Below are positions 1 through 8,753 of a DNA stretch of 64,000 nucleotides, in pieces (position 1 is the stretch's first letter; every line of letters starts with the position of its first letter). The stretch is from an uncultured Desulfuromonas sp. GTDB taxonomy: Bacteria; Desulfobacterota; Desulfuromonadia; Desulfuromonadales; Desulfuromonadaceae. The stretch spans positions 546,001 to 610,000 of the forward strand of contig NZ_OY762961.1 of NCBI RefSeq assembly GCF_963666745.1, written 5' to 3'. The notes beneath the pieces were generated by a model. That model had not been told where the DNA came from, searched no databases, and was given only the letters and a program-made list of their open reading frames with translations. A program made the translations under genes and the position numbers.

Positions 1-1770
1 TTGCTGCACCATGTCAATCAGGCGCTCAAGGCGCACGCATTGTTCAAGAACGAAGTGGATTACGTCGTCAAGGACGGCGAGGTTATGATCGTTGACGAAT
101 TCACCGGTCGTCTGATGCCGGGACGGCGCTGGAGTGACGGTCTGCACCAAGCTGTGGAAGCCAAGGAAGGGGTGAAGATCGAAAGCGAAAACCAGACGCT
201 GGCGACCATCACCTTCCAGAACTACTTCCGCATGTATGACAAGCTGGCCGGTATGACCGGTACCGCTGACACGGAAGCGGTAGAGTTTAACGAGATCTAC
301 AAACTCAGTGTGGTGGTGATCCCGACCAACCGTCCCAATCAGCGTACCGACTACGCCGATGTGATTTATAAGACGGAACAGGAAAAATTCAATGCGGTTA
401 TTGAGGATATCCGTGCCTGTCACCAAAGTGGCCAGCCGGTGCTGGTAGGTACTATCTCCATTGAAAATTCCGAGCGTTTGGCGGCTCAGTTGAAAAAATC
501 CGGAGTGCCGCACAACGTGCTCAATGCCAAGCATCACGAAAAAGAAGCCGAGATTGTGGCCCAGGCCGGACGCCTCGGTTCGGTGACGATTGCTACCAAT
601 ATGGCCGGTCGTGGTACCGACATCGTGCTCGGTGGTAATGCCGACATGCTGGCGAAAGCGGTGGTCAATGGTGACACTGAGGACGAGCGTTATGAAGAAC
701 TGCTGAAAAAATTTACTGAGGAGTGCGCTGCCGAAAAGCAGAAGGTGCTTGAAGCCGGTGGTCTATACATTCTCGGTACTGAGCGCCATGAATCACGCCG
801 TATCGACAACCAGCTGCGTGGTCGTTCCGGTCGTCAGGGTGATCCGGGTGCCAGCCGTTTCTACCTGAGTCTTGAAGATGACCTGCTGCGCATTTTCGGT
901 AGCCATCGGGTGGCGTTTATCATGGACAAGCTCAAGATCCCTGAAAACGAACCCATTGAACACGGCATGATTTCACGGGCCATCGAAAACGCCCAGAAGA
1001 AGGTGGAAGGGCACAACTTCGATATTCGTAAGCATCTGATCGAATACGATGACGTCATGAACCGTCAGCGTGAGGTGATTTACGAACAACGCCGTGAGGT
1101 GCTGGCCGGGGAGAATATTCGTGGCACCTATAACGCCATCATTGAAGAGATGGTGGAAGATATTGTTGCCACATTCTGCCCGGAAAAAGTGTCACCCTCT
1201 GATTGGAATGTGTCGAATCTGGTTGATGATTTCATCTCCCAGTTCAACTTCCAACCGGAATTGCCTGATCTTGAGGATAAACCCAACACCGAGGAGTTGA
1301 CGGAGTCGTTGAAGAAACAGGTGTTCAAACGCCTGATCGACAAAGAAAATGAGTTTACTCCAGCAGTGCTTGAGCATCTCATGACGGTCTTGCTGTTGCA
1401 GGTGATCGACAGCCAGTGGAAAGACCACCTGTTGTCCATTGACCACCTTAAAGAGGGGATCGGCCTGCGTGGTTACGGCCAGAAAAACCCCAAAGAGGAA
1501 TACAAACGCGAGGCTTACAACCTGTTCATGCAGATGATGGGTCGTATTCGTCAGGAAGTGCTGCAGAAACTGTTCATGATCCAACTCGTTCAGCAGGACG
1601 ATGTGGATCGCATGGAAGAGGAGCAGAAGAAGCGTAAGGTGGTCATGAATCGCAGCGATGAGGCGGATAAGCCCGCCCAGCCGGTGAAACGCGATGAAGA
1701 CAAGGTGGGCCGCAATGATCCCTGCCCCTGCGGCAGCGGTCAAAAATACAAGAAATGCTGCGGGCGTTAA
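1..1770 (+). CDS. secA: SecA preprotein translocase ATPase, 3' part (5' end outside window)
   Basis: This is the C-terminal 589 residues of the SecA motor that drives proteins through SecYEG. The reading frame is open from base 1, so the leading TTG is an internal codon and roughly the first third of the protein lies upstream of the window. Visible landmarks are the [16 protein letters not shown] segment, the second helicase half with [14 protein letters not shown], the arginine-finger region [13 protein letters not shown], and the helical scaffold. The C-terminal zinc-binding tail [13 protein letters not shown] contacts SecB and lipids. The stop is followed after 25 nt by argJ, so the two may be co-transcribed. 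The family call is secure; only the N-terminus is missing. Confidence 0.97.
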   Translation: MLHHVNQALKAHALFKNEVDYVVKDGEVMIVDEFTGRLMPGRRWSDGLHQAVEAKEGVKIESENQTLATITFQNYFRMYDKLAGMTGTADTEAVEFNEIYKLSVVVIPTNRPNQRTDYADVIYKTEQEKFNAVIEDIRACHQSGQPVLVGTISIENSERLAAQLKKSGVPHNVLNAKHHEKEAEIVAQAGRLGSVTIATNMAGRGTDIVLGGNADMLAKAVVNGDTEDERYEELLKKFTEECAAEKQKVLEAGGLYILGTERHESRRIDNQLRGRSGRQGDPGASRFYLSLEDDLLRIFGSHRVAFIMDKLKIPENEPIEHGMISRAIENAQKKVEGHNFDIRKHLIEYDDVMNRQREVIYEQRREVLAGENIRGTYNAIIEEMVEDIVATFCPEKVSPSDWNVSNLVDDFISQFNFQPELPDLEDKPNTEELTESLKKQVFKRLIDKENEFTPAVLEHLMTVLLLQVIDSQWKDHLLSIDHLKEGIGLRGYGQKNPKEEYKREAYNLFMQMMGRIRQEVLQKLFMIQLVQQDDVDRMEEEQKKRKVVMNRSDEADKPAQPVKRDEDKVGRNDPCPCGSGQKYKKCCGR

Positions 1771-1795
1771 TAGGCCCGTATCTGGGAGATCGACC

Positions 1796-2986
1796 ATGAC
1801 TGTTCCCGTTGTACAAGGCTTTAGCTTTTCCGTTGCCGAGGCAGCGATTAAAGCGCCCGGGCGCAAAGACTGTGCCCTGATTTTTTCCGACATTCCCGCC
1901 CAATGTGCCGGAGTGTTTACCCGTAACAAAGTGATTGCTGCGCCGCTGATCGTCACCAAACCGCGCATTGCCGATGGTCTGTGCCAGGCGGTGCTGATTA
2001 ACAGTGGCAATGCCAATGCCTGTACCGGTGAAGCCGGTTTGCAGGTCGCGCGGACCAGTGGTGCCGAAGTCGCCAAGGCCCTGTCCATTGATGAAACGCT
2101 GGTGGCGGTTTCTTCGACCGGGGTGATTGGTGTGCCGTTGCCGGTGGAGCGCTTGACCGCAGCTGTGCCCGCATTATGCCAGGGGTTGGCTGCAGACAAG
2201 GCCTCAGCGGTAGCCGAAGCGATCATGACCACCGACAGCTTCAGCAAAACGTCGTGCCGTACTCTTGAGGTGAATGGCATGACCTGTCAGGTTGTCGCTC
2301 TGGCTAAAGGTGCCGGCATGATTCACCCGAATATGGCCACCATGCTTGGTTTTGTCATGACCGATGCCGCTGTGTCTCTGGAGTTATTGCAGCCGACATT
2401 GACCAAAGCCGTAGATAACTCGTTTAACTCCATTACCGTCGACGGTGATACCTCGACCAATGATATGGTGCTGCTGTTGGCCAATGGTGTTGCCGGAAAT
2501 GAAACGATTCAGCCCGGCAGCCGTGAGGCGGACCTTTTTGCCCAGGCTGTTGCCGATGTGTTGCTGGATCTGGCGAAAATGATCGTCCGTGATGGTGAAG
2601 GCGCCACGAAGCTGGTCCATATTGAACTCTGTGGTGCCAACAGTGATGTCGAAGCCAAGATTGCCGCCCGCAGTGTGGCGACCTCCAGTCTGGTGAAGAC
2701 GGCTTTTTTTGGTGAAGATGCCAACTGGGGGCGGATTATTGCTGCTGTCGGGTATTCGGGCGTTGATGTTGATCCGGATAAAATCGACATCTTTTTCGAT
2801 GAGGTTCAGGTCGTGGCCGAGGGTCTGACCACCGGACCTGAAAAGGAAGCTCTGGCGACAGAGGTCCTGAAAAAACCTGAGTTTCGCGTGACGGTTGATC
2901 TGCACCTGGGCCAGGGGCGCGCGCATTATTACACCTCGGATTTGACCTACGATTATGTCAAGATCAATGCCGATTATCGGACTTGA
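1796..2986 (+). CDS. argJ: Bifunctional glutamate N-acetyltransferase / ornithine acetyltransferase
   Basis: ArgJ recycles the acetyl group from N-acetylornithine to glutamate in the arginine pathway, and in bifunctional versions it also uses acetyl-CoA. The protein is 396 residues. The autocleavage motif GAGMIHPNMATML places the scissile bond between Ala181 and Thr182, and that Thr becomes the N-terminal nucleophile of the beta chain. Other family segments are INSGNANACTG near residues 66-76 and DGDTSTNDM. The frame is open further upstream inside secA, but ATG at 1796 has a GGGAG Shine-Dalgarno and gives the usual family N-terminus. A rho-independent terminator follows. Whether this copy is mono- or bifunctional cannot be decided from sequence alone. 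Confidence 0.96.
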   Translation: MTVPVVQGFSFSVAEAAIKAPGRKDCALIFSDIPAQCAGVFTRNKVIAAPLIVTKPRIADGLCQAVLINSGNANACTGEAGLQVARTSGAEVAKALSIDETLVAVSSTGVIGVPLPVERLTAAVPALCQGLAADKASAVAEAIMTTDSFSKTSCRTLEVNGMTCQVVALAKGAGMIHPNMATMLGFVMTDAAVSLELLQPTLTKAVDNSFNSITVDGDTSTNDMVLLLANGVAGNETIQPGSREADLFAQAVADVLLDLAKMIVRDGEGATKLVHIELCGANSDVEAKIAARSVATSSLVKTAFFGEDANWGRIIAAVGYSGVDVDPDKIDIFFDEVQVVAEGLTTGPEKEALATEVLKKPEFRVTVDLHLGQGRAHYYTSDLTYDYVKINADYRT

Positions 2987-3020
2987 TCGACTTCTGACAA
3001 CCGGTTTGAGTTTCTGTTGC

Positions 3021-3046
3021 AGAAAGCCCGCCTTGGCGGGCTTTCT
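3021..3046 (+). terminator. Intrinsic terminator after argJ
   Basis: This is a perfect 26-bp palindrome with arms AGAAAGCCCGCC and GGCGGGCTTTCT. It sits 34 nt after the argJ stop and 17 nt before the deoC ATG. The right arm ends in a pyrimidine-rich run rather than a long T tract, so read-through into deoC is possible. Confidence 0.75.
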
Positions 3047-3062
3047 CTGTCAAGGAGCCAGT

Positions 3063-3734
3063 ATGGAATTCCCCAGCCCCGCAGCATTGATTGATCACAC
3101 CTTGTTGGCGCCGACAGCCTGTGCCGCCGCTTTCGAACAGCTCTGTGAAGAGGCTGTTGAATTCGGCTGTGCCTCCGTCTGTGTCCCGCCATCTCGTCTG
3201 ACACTGGTGGCAGATCTGCTGCATGGAAGTGACGTGGCTGTCGGCACCGTGATCGGTTTTCCTCTCGGCTATGAAACCACGGCGTGTAAAGTGATGCAGG
3301 CGGCAGAAGCCTGTAACCTTGGCGCGCAGGAAATCGATATGGTGATTCATGGTGGTTGGGCTCAAGAGGGCCACTTGAGCCGAATTGAACAGGAGATCGC
3401 TGAGATCAACCGGGCCTGTGAAGGGCGTACCCTTAAGGTGATTATAGAGTGTTGCTATCTGACGGACGAGCAGAAGCGTCGCTTGACCGAGGCAGTATTG
3501 GGTGGCGGAGCCGCCTACGTAAAAACCTCAACGGGATTTGGACCCAGTGGTGCAACGGTCGCAGATGTTAAGCTGCTCGCCGAGGTGGTCCAAGGAAAGA
3601 TCGGCGTGAAAGCGGCCGGTGGTATTCGAGATTATGCGACCTTTCAAGCCATGGTCGATGCCGGTGCCAGCCGCATCGGTTGTAGTGCCACGGCAACGAT
3701 TGTCGATCAGTGGTTGAAGTGTCTGGAAAAGTAA
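3063..3734 (+). CDS. deoC: Deoxyribose-phosphate aldolase
   Basis: DeoC splits 2-deoxyribose-5-phosphate into glyceraldehyde-3-phosphate and acetaldehyde in deoxynucleoside catabolism. The protein is 223 residues, a typical class I aldolase TIM barrel. The Schiff-base lysine is K154 in YVKTSTGF, and the second active-site lysine is in VKAAGGIR. An early Asp/Lys-containing segment DHTLLAPTA is also present. ATG 3063 is chosen over upstream in-frame codons because it follows AAGGAG at normal spacing and gives the family length. deoB starts 10 nt after the stop, so deoC-deoB form an operon. Confidence 0.96.
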   Translation: MEFPSPAALIDHTLLAPTACAAAFEQLCEEAVEFGCASVCVPPSRLTLVADLLHGSDVAVGTVIGFPLGYETTACKVMQAAEACNLGAQEIDMVIHGGWAQEGHLSRIEQEIAEINRACEGRTLKVIIECCYLTDEQKRRLTEAVLGGGAAYVKTSTGFGPSGATVADVKLLAEVVQGKIGVKAAGGIRDYATFQAMVDAGASRIGCSATATIVDQWLKCLEK

Positions 3735-3744
3735 CAGGGGGAGC

Positions 3745-4914
3745 ATGTTTAAGCGGGTTTTGCTGATCGTTCTCGACGGTGTAGGGTGTGGCGCCCTGCC
3801 TGATGCTGGATCTTATGGTGATCATGAGGCCAATACGTTGGCCCATGTTGCGGCCTGTGATGGAGCGTTGTCGTTACCGACGCTGCAACGCCTCGGCTTG
3901 GGGAATATTGTTTCAATGAAAGGTGTCCCTCCGGCGGATTCTCCTGAAGCCGCATGGGGACGCATGGCCGAGCAGAGTGCCGGGAAAGACAGTACCACCG
4001 GTCATTGGGAAATCGCCGGAGCAATTTTGAAGCAGCCGTTCAGGATATTCCCCGAGGCGTTTCCCCCAGCGATTATCCAGGCTTTTACTGAGCTCGCCGG
4101 CGTCGAGCCACTGGGTAATGTCATCGCCAGCGGCACGGAGATCCTCGTTGAACTGGGCGAAGAACATCTGCGTACGGGGCGGCCCATTGTCTATACCAGT
4201 AGCGATTCGGTCTTTCAGATTGCCGCCCATGAATCCCTCTGGCCGCCGGAAAAACTCTATGAGCTGTGTCGCGGCATGCGCGAAGTCCTCAATGACTGGC
4301 AGGTGGGGCGTGTGATTGCCCGGCCGTTTGTCGGTGACCGGGCGGAGACGTTTAAACGCACGGAGCGACGACATGATTTTTCCATGCAGCCACCACCCAT
4401 GATCCTTGATGGGCTGGCCGAGCGGGATGTCGAGGTGATTGCTGTCGGCAAGATTCTCGATATTTTTTGTGGACGCGGCATCCGCCGCCATTATGCCAGC
4501 AAAGATAATGCGGATGGCATGAACAAGATCGGCGAGGCAATGCAACATCATAGACAAGGACTGATTTTTGCCAATCTGATTGACTATGATATGCTCTACG
4601 GGCATCGCTGTGACGTTGAAGGTTTTGCCCGCGCGTTGGAGCGCTTTGATCAGTGGTTGGCGGACTTTCTTCCTCAGCTGGCGGCCGATGACCTGCTGCT
4701 GATTACCGCTGATCATGGTTGTGATCCGACCACGCCGGGAACAGACCACACCCGCGAGTATGTGCCGTTGCTGGCGTGGCATCCCTCTATGCAGCCGGGG
4801 CTGTCACTCGGAGAGCGTCGCACCTTTGCTGATGTCGCTGCAACCCTGGGTGAAAATTATTCCATCACGATGGATGTCGGTGACAGCTTTTTGTCCGCAT
4901 TAACGGGTGACTGA
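3745..4914 (+). CDS. deoB: Phosphopentomutase
   Basis: DeoB interconverts deoxyribose-1-phosphate and deoxyribose-5-phosphate, supplying the DeoC substrate, so the pair is a complete salvage/catabolic step. The protein has 389 residues and belongs to the alkaline-phosphatase superfamily. Metal and phosphorylation motifs are visible: the N-terminal LIVLDGVGCGALPDA aspartate, the DSTTGHWE threonine region, and the C-terminal ITADHGCDPTTPGTDHTREYVP metal site. The start follows a GGGGAGC Shine-Dalgarno. No nucleoside phosphorylase gene is next to it in the window. Confidence 0.96.
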   Translation: MFKRVLLIVLDGVGCGALPDAGSYGDHEANTLAHVAACDGALSLPTLQRLGLGNIVSMKGVPPADSPEAAWGRMAEQSAGKDSTTGHWEIAGAILKQPFRIFPEAFPPAIIQAFTELAGVEPLGNVIASGTEILVELGEEHLRTGRPIVYTSSDSVFQIAAHESLWPPEKLYELCRGMREVLNDWQVGRVIARPFVGDRAETFKRTERRHDFSMQPPPMILDGLAERDVEVIAVGKILDIFCGRGIRRHYASKDNADGMNKIGEAMQHHRQGLIFANLIDYDMLYGHRCDVEGFARALERFDQWLADFLPQLAADDLLLITADHGCDPTTPGTDHTREYVPLLAWHPSMQPGLSLGERRTFADVAATLGENYSITMDVGDSFLSALTGD

Positions 4915-4975
4915 GCTGTGACTGAACGTTGAACGACTGTTTGTTAACCGAAAATATGGTTGTCCTGGAGGGGGT

Positions 4976-5362
4976 ATGTTGAAGATAAAGACGATTGTTC
5001 TGGCCCTGATGTTGACCTTGCTTGGTGGCACCGGTTGTCTGGCTCTGGAGGTCGTTGATGCCTCCATTACCACCCGGATCGTCAATCGGGAACCGCTCGA
5101 TTCGTTGAATACGGTACCGGCGGGCATCGATGAACTGTATTGTTTTACCCGTGTCAGCGGTGCAACCGATGATACCTGGATTACGCATGTCTGGTATTGT
5201 GAAGATCAGGAACTGGCCCGGGTTCGCTTGCCGGTCCGCTCTTCGAACTGGCGCACCTGGTCGTCAAAACAGATTCTGCCTCAGTGGAAAGGGGCGTGGC
5301 GCGTTGAAGTCTTTGATGAGAACGGAGAGGCCATTCTTATCGTGCCGTTTTCAATTTTTTAG
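4976..5362 (+). CDS. DUF2914-domain exported protein
   Basis: A 128-residue protein with an N-terminal hydrophobic signal segment (about residues 5-23, LVLALMLTLLGGTGCLA-like) followed by a small beta-rich domain. The pattern ITHVWY...LARVRLPVRSSNWRTWSSKQILPQWKGAWRVEV matches the DUF2914 family, whose function is unknown. The cysteine near residue 20 could be a lipobox, but the context (GGTGCLALE) is weak. It has a strong GGAGGGGG Shine-Dalgarno, lies 61 nt after deoB and ends at a bidirectional terminator. The family assignment rests on pattern recognition. Confidence 0.75.
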   Translation: MLKIKTIVLALMLTLLGGTGCLALEVVDASITTRIVNREPLDSLNTVPAGIDELYCFTRVSGATDDTWITHVWYCEDQELARVRLPVRSSNWRTWSSKQILPQWKGAWRVEVFDENGEAILIVPFSIF

Positions 5363-5379
5363 CGGTGTGAAGATCAAAA

Positions 5380-5413
5380 CAAAGGAGGGACCGAAAAATC
5401 AGTCCCTCCTTTG
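5380..5413 (+). terminator. Bidirectional intrinsic terminator
   Basis: Twelve-base-pair perfect stem CAAAGGAGGGAC / GTCCCTCCTTTG with a 10-nt loop. It lies between the convergent DUF2914 gene and the MucR-like gene. Weak T-rich tracts are present on both sides, so it can serve either strand. Confidence 0.8.
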
Positions 5414-5437
5414 TTCGTTTTGGCTTGAGGCGCAACG

Positions 5438-5857
5438 CTATTTTTTCTTGGCTGCCCGTGCTTGAGCAAGCTTTTCGCCAAGGCCGCGTTCAATGGCCAT
5501 CTTCTTGCGTTGCTCAGAATAGGCTTTGGCGGCAAGAGGCTGGGTGCGGGGGATCGCAAATTGCTTGCGGTATTCCGCCGGAGTCATGCCGTGTACCATG
5601 CGCAGGTGGCGACCCAGTGTCGTCATCCCTTTGCCGCAGATCATGCAATAGACTTTATCCTTGCCGAATGCCTTTTTCATTGAAATCGCTGGTTGTTGCT
5701 CCTGCTCTTCCTGTTGGGCAACCTCTTCACCTGACTCCATGGCCTTGAGCGTATTGTGGATTTCAGCCAGCTCGGCGACCAGATCTTCTTTCGTCATTGT
5801 GGTGGTTGATGCGTGAGCAGAAACAATTTCTACAGCCATTTCCAGAAGTTTTGACAT
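5438..5857 (-). CDS. MucR/Ros-type zinc-finger transcriptional regulator
   Basis: A 139-residue regulator of the MucR/Ros family, which binds AT-rich DNA through a single prokaryotic Cys2His2 finger. The finger is CMICGKGMTTLGRHLRMVH (C-x2-C-x9-H-x4-H), followed by the family segment GMTPAEYRKQF and a basic C-terminus ending AAKKK. The N-terminal half is acidic and helical. An in-frame ATG lies 15 nt further upstream, but the GGAG of ATGGAG is ideally spaced for the second ATG at 5857, which I take as the start. The upstream 185 bp is very AT-rich, typical of MucR target DNA, so autoregulation is plausible (inference). Confidence 0.88.
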   Translation of the reverse strand: MSKLLEMAVEIVSAHASTTTMTKEDLVAELAEIHNTLKAMESGEEVAQQEEQEQQPAISMKKAFGKDKVYCMICGKGMTTLGRHLRMVHGMTPAEYRKQFAIPRTQPLAAKAYSEQRKKMAIERGLGEKLAQARAAKKK

Positions 5858-6042
5858 AATTGTATTCTCCATATGTTGTGAACTGAATAGAATCTTTTAT
5901 AATCTATTACGCTATCATCATATAAAATCAAGGAAAAAAATGTTGTAATGACCATTATGCGAGTCAAAAAGCTCTTTTTTATGTAAAGTTAATCATACAA
6001 TCATTGTTTTTTGATGCGCTTGATAAAAGACTGAGAGTTTAT
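5858..6042. promoter_or_regulatory. AT-rich divergent intergenic region
   Basis: 185 bp separates the divergent MucR-like and dGTPase genes. It is strongly AT-rich, with several TATAAT-like steps (for example TTTTATAATCTATTA near 5896-5910 on the + strand) and A/T runs. It presumably holds both promoters and candidate MucR-binding tracts. No precise promoter can be fixed by eye. Confidence 0.4.
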
Positions 6043-7092
6043 ATGTTATCCAATGATATACGACATATGATTGAACAGCGTGAGAAGGATACGCTGTCGC
6101 CGTTTGCCTGTTGCAGTGTCGATAGTCTCGGTCGTGAGATTGAAGAAAAAGCATGTCCGATCCGAACATGTTTTCAGCATGACCGCGATCGAATCTTACA
6201 TTGCAAATCGTTTCGCCGTTTAAAACATAAGACCCAGGTTTTTTTATCACCCGAAGGGGATCATTATCGGACCCGTCTGACCCATACCCTTGAAGTTTCA
6301 CAAATTGCTCGTACTGTTGCCCGTGCCTTGTCGCTCAATGAAGATCTGACCGAGGCCATTACCTTAGGCCACGATCTGGGACACACGCCTTTCGGCCATG
6401 CTGGCGAGCGGGTGTTGAATTCCCTGTTGCCGAGCGGTTTTCATCATGTGCGACAAAGTGTACGGGTCGTGGAAACGTTGGAGAAAAACGGGCGTGGTCT
6501 GAACCTGACTGCCGAGGTCCGTGACGGGATTCTGTGTCACTCCAAAGGCACCGGCCCCGTGATGGCCTGTTGCGATGGGGGGAGGGCCAAAACGCTTGAG
6601 GGACAGATTGTCCGTTTTGCCGACATCATTGCCTATGTCAATCATGATCTTGATGATGCGCTTCGTGGTGGCGTCATCACCCGAGACGATGTGCCTGAGA
6701 CGCTGCTGAAGAAGCTTGGAGTCCGTCATTCGCAACGGATCAATGCCATGGTGTCGGATATGATTGAGGCCTCCCAGGGTCAGGGAATGATCGAAATTCG
6801 TCTGTCTGATGCCATGCTTGAACAGGTGACCCAATTACGCGACTGGCTTTTTGACCATGTCTATCGGGTACCCAGCGTGCATGAGGATTTCAACAAAGCG
6901 GCACACGTCATTAAGGAACTCTTTGAATTCTTTAGAGAAAACCCGCAACGCATGCAACAGTACGGCGCTGTCTGTCTGCCCGGTGATCCGCTGGAGGTCA
7001 GTGTTACTGACTTCATCGCCGGCATGACGGACCGTTACGCCATGAAGCTGTATCAGGAGATCTTTCTCCCCCGGCCATGGGCGACGCTGTAA
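6043..7092 (+). CDS. dgt: Deoxyguanosinetriphosphate triphosphohydrolase-like HD protein
   Basis: A 349-residue HD-domain phosphohydrolase of the dGTPase-like type, expected to cleave dNTPs to nucleoside plus tripolyphosphate and to adjust dNTP pools. Family segments appear in order: RDRDRILHCKSFRRLKHKTQVF-type entry motif, DHYRTRLTHTLEVSQIAR (first metal His), and GHDLGHTPFGHAGE (HD metal pair). ATG 6043 follows GAGAG. A TTG 13 codons earlier and an ATG at 6067 are alternatives, but 6067 lacks a ribosome site. In some bacteria such enzymes also restrict phage DNA synthesis; nothing here shows that role. Confidence 0.9.
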   Translation: MLSNDIRHMIEQREKDTLSPFACCSVDSLGREIEEKACPIRTCFQHDRDRILHCKSFRRLKHKTQVFLSPEGDHYRTRLTHTLEVSQIARTVARALSLNEDLTEAITLGHDLGHTPFGHAGERVLNSLLPSGFHHVRQSVRVVETLEKNGRGLNLTAEVRDGILCHSKGTGPVMACCDGGRAKTLEGQIVRFADIIAYVNHDLDDALRGGVITRDDVPETLLKKLGVRHSQRINAMVSDMIEASQGQGMIEIRLSDAMLEQVTQLRDWLFDHVYRVPSVHEDFNKAAHVIKELFEFFRENPQRMQQYGAVCLPGDPLEVSVTDFIAGMTDRYAMKLYQEIFLPRPWATL

Positions 7093-7129
7093 GTACGCAT
7101 AACTTGACGTGGTTTGGCTGCTCCTTTCC

Positions 7130-7158
7130 TTGACAGAATTTGAGCGCTGTGCTAGCGT
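7130..7158 (+). promoter_or_regulatory. Candidate sigma-70 promoter for the receiver-domain gene
   Basis: A perfect -35 box TTGACA at 7130-7135 is followed after 17 nt by TAGCGT at 7153-7158, a weak -10. It lies about 120 nt upstream of the ATG at 7277. The -35 and spacing are good but the -10 matches only half the consensus. Confidence 0.4.
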
Positions 7159-7276
7159 TTTGCACTTGAAAATGAGAAAATGTTGAGTCTTATATCGGCA
7201 TACTTTTTCAGGTAAAAAGAGCAATCAGGGAGCTCCACAACCGTCGCGAGCTTTTCAAAAAGCTGAGGAGGCATAG

Positions 7277-8599
7277 ATGGGCAAAAAGTTGTTGCTGGCT
7301 GATGACAGTGTCACCATCCAGAAAGTTATCGAAATTACATTTGCAGATAAAGATTATCAGCTCCAGATTGCGGATAACGGTGAACAGGCCCTGAGTATGG
7401 CCCAACAGTATCTTCCTGACCTGATTATGGCCGATGTGTTCATGCCCGGAAAAAATGGTTATGAATTATGTGAAGCGATTCGTGCCATACCGGAACTGGC
7501 GTCTATTCCTCTGTTGCTGTTGGCGGGCACTTTTGAGCCGTTTGATGAAGCCAAAGCCAAAGCCGTTGGTGCCACCGACTGGATTACCAAGCCGTTCAGT
7601 TCTCAGGAACTGGTGGATAAAGTCGCCGACATGCTCTCCAAGGCCCCCGTTCAAGAGACGTGGAAAGCCACTCCTGGGCAAACTCCCGTTGAAAGTGATT
7701 TGCTTGGTGCCATTGCGGAAGTCAGTGCCAAACAGGCTGCTCAGGTTGAGGCCCCTGCTCAGGAAGAGATCGCTGAACCTGCCCCGGCTATTGAATCTAC
7801 AGACTTTGGCCAACCGTTACCTGAATTCGATATGGCCCAGACTGCAGTAGAAGAGACTGCTGCCGTTGAAGAAGACGACCGCTTCAGTTTCGATGCCACC
7901 AACGAATATGCTCCTTTTGGTGAAGAAGCTCAGGAAGAGACCGCTCCTGAAGATGACTCGGCCCTGAGTGAATTCACGTTTGAAACCAATGAAACGCCTC
8001 CGGCGCAAACACAGGAAGCGGAAGTTCCGGTCGATGCCTTCGACCTGCCTGAGGCGGAAGAAGCGCCGCTTGCCGAGAGCTCCGAAGAGTCTCTGGATGC
8101 ATTGGATCCATTCGCTGCTGCTGAAGCGCCTGCTGTTGATCCATTTGCAGATTTGCCGCCGTTGGAAGATTTCTCGGCTTCGGTGGAAGAGGAAACCGTC
8201 GAAGAGCCTGTTGAGGAACCGGTCAGTTCTTTTGAGTCCCTGCAGCCTCTAGAAATGCACTCTGAGCCTGAGGCAGAACCTGTTGCTGATTTGCCACCTT
8301 TGGTGGCGCCCGCCGAGGAGCCAGCGCCTGTCGCTGCTGCGGCACCCGCTGCCGTTATGGACCTTGGCGCTGATGCGATTGTTGCTGAAGGTGCTTATGG
8401 CGCGACTCCCAAACGCGTCGAAACACGTGTCGCTTATCTCAGCGATGAACAACTCTCTGAAATTGTCGAGCGGGTCGCCGGTGCGATTATCGAAAAACTC
8501 GCTTCTCCGATCCTTGAAAAAGTGGTGTGGGAAGTGGTCCCCGATCTGGCTGAAAGTATGGTCCGTGAGGAGATGAACAAGATCAAGCCGGACGCCTGA
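7277..8599 (+). CDS. Receiver-domain protein with long acidic linker and conserved C-terminal helix
   Basis: 440 residues in three parts. Residues 1-120 are a CheY-like receiver: KKLLLADDSVTIQKVIE with the acidic pair, DVFMPGKNGYELCEAIR carrying the phospho-acceptor Asp, and TKPFSSQEL with the conserved Lys. Residues 125-375 are a low-complexity Glu/Pro/Ala-rich linker. The last 55 residues (LSDEQLSEIVERVAGAIIEKL...VVPDLAESMVREEM) form an amphipathic helix seen in deltaproteobacterial response regulators of unknown output. It has a strong AGGAGG ribosome site. No kinase is adjacent. The linker resembles polar-localised scaffold proteins such as FrzS/AglZ in style, but I cannot assign it to them. 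Confidence 0.8.
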   Translation: MGKKLLLADDSVTIQKVIEITFADKDYQLQIADNGEQALSMAQQYLPDLIMADVFMPGKNGYELCEAIRAIPELASIPLLLLAGTFEPFDEAKAKAVGATDWITKPFSSQELVDKVADMLSKAPVQETWKATPGQTPVESDLLGAIAEVSAKQAAQVEAPAQEEIAEPAPAIESTDFGQPLPEFDMAQTAVEETAAVEEDDRFSFDATNEYAPFGEEAQEETAPEDDSALSEFTFETNETPPAQTQEAEVPVDAFDLPEAEEAPLAESSEESLDALDPFAAAEAPAVDPFADLPPLEDFSASVEEETVEEPVEEPVSSFESLQPLEMHSEPEAEPVADLPPLVAPAEEPAPVAAAAPAAVMDLGADAIVAEGAYGATPKRVETRVAYLSDEQLSEIVERVAGAIIEKLASPILEKVVWEVVPDLAESMVREEMNKIKPDA

Positions 8600-8640
8600 T
8601 GCGACCGTAGATAATTCTGAATTCTGAGCATTGACGGATA

Positions 8641-8669
8641 AAAAGGGGATTGCTAAAATCCCCTTTTTT
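8641..8669 (+). terminator. Intrinsic terminator after receiver-domain gene
   Basis: Stem AAAAGGGGAT / ATCCCCTTTT with a 7-nt loop and a T tract, 42 nt after the stop codon. Confidence 0.85.
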
Positions 8670-8753
8670 CGTGGGTAGCGCTCGATTTAGGATCAATGCA
8701 AATCCAGACTCGGTCCCTTGGATCGATTCTTTTTTTTCAAGGAAAGACACATC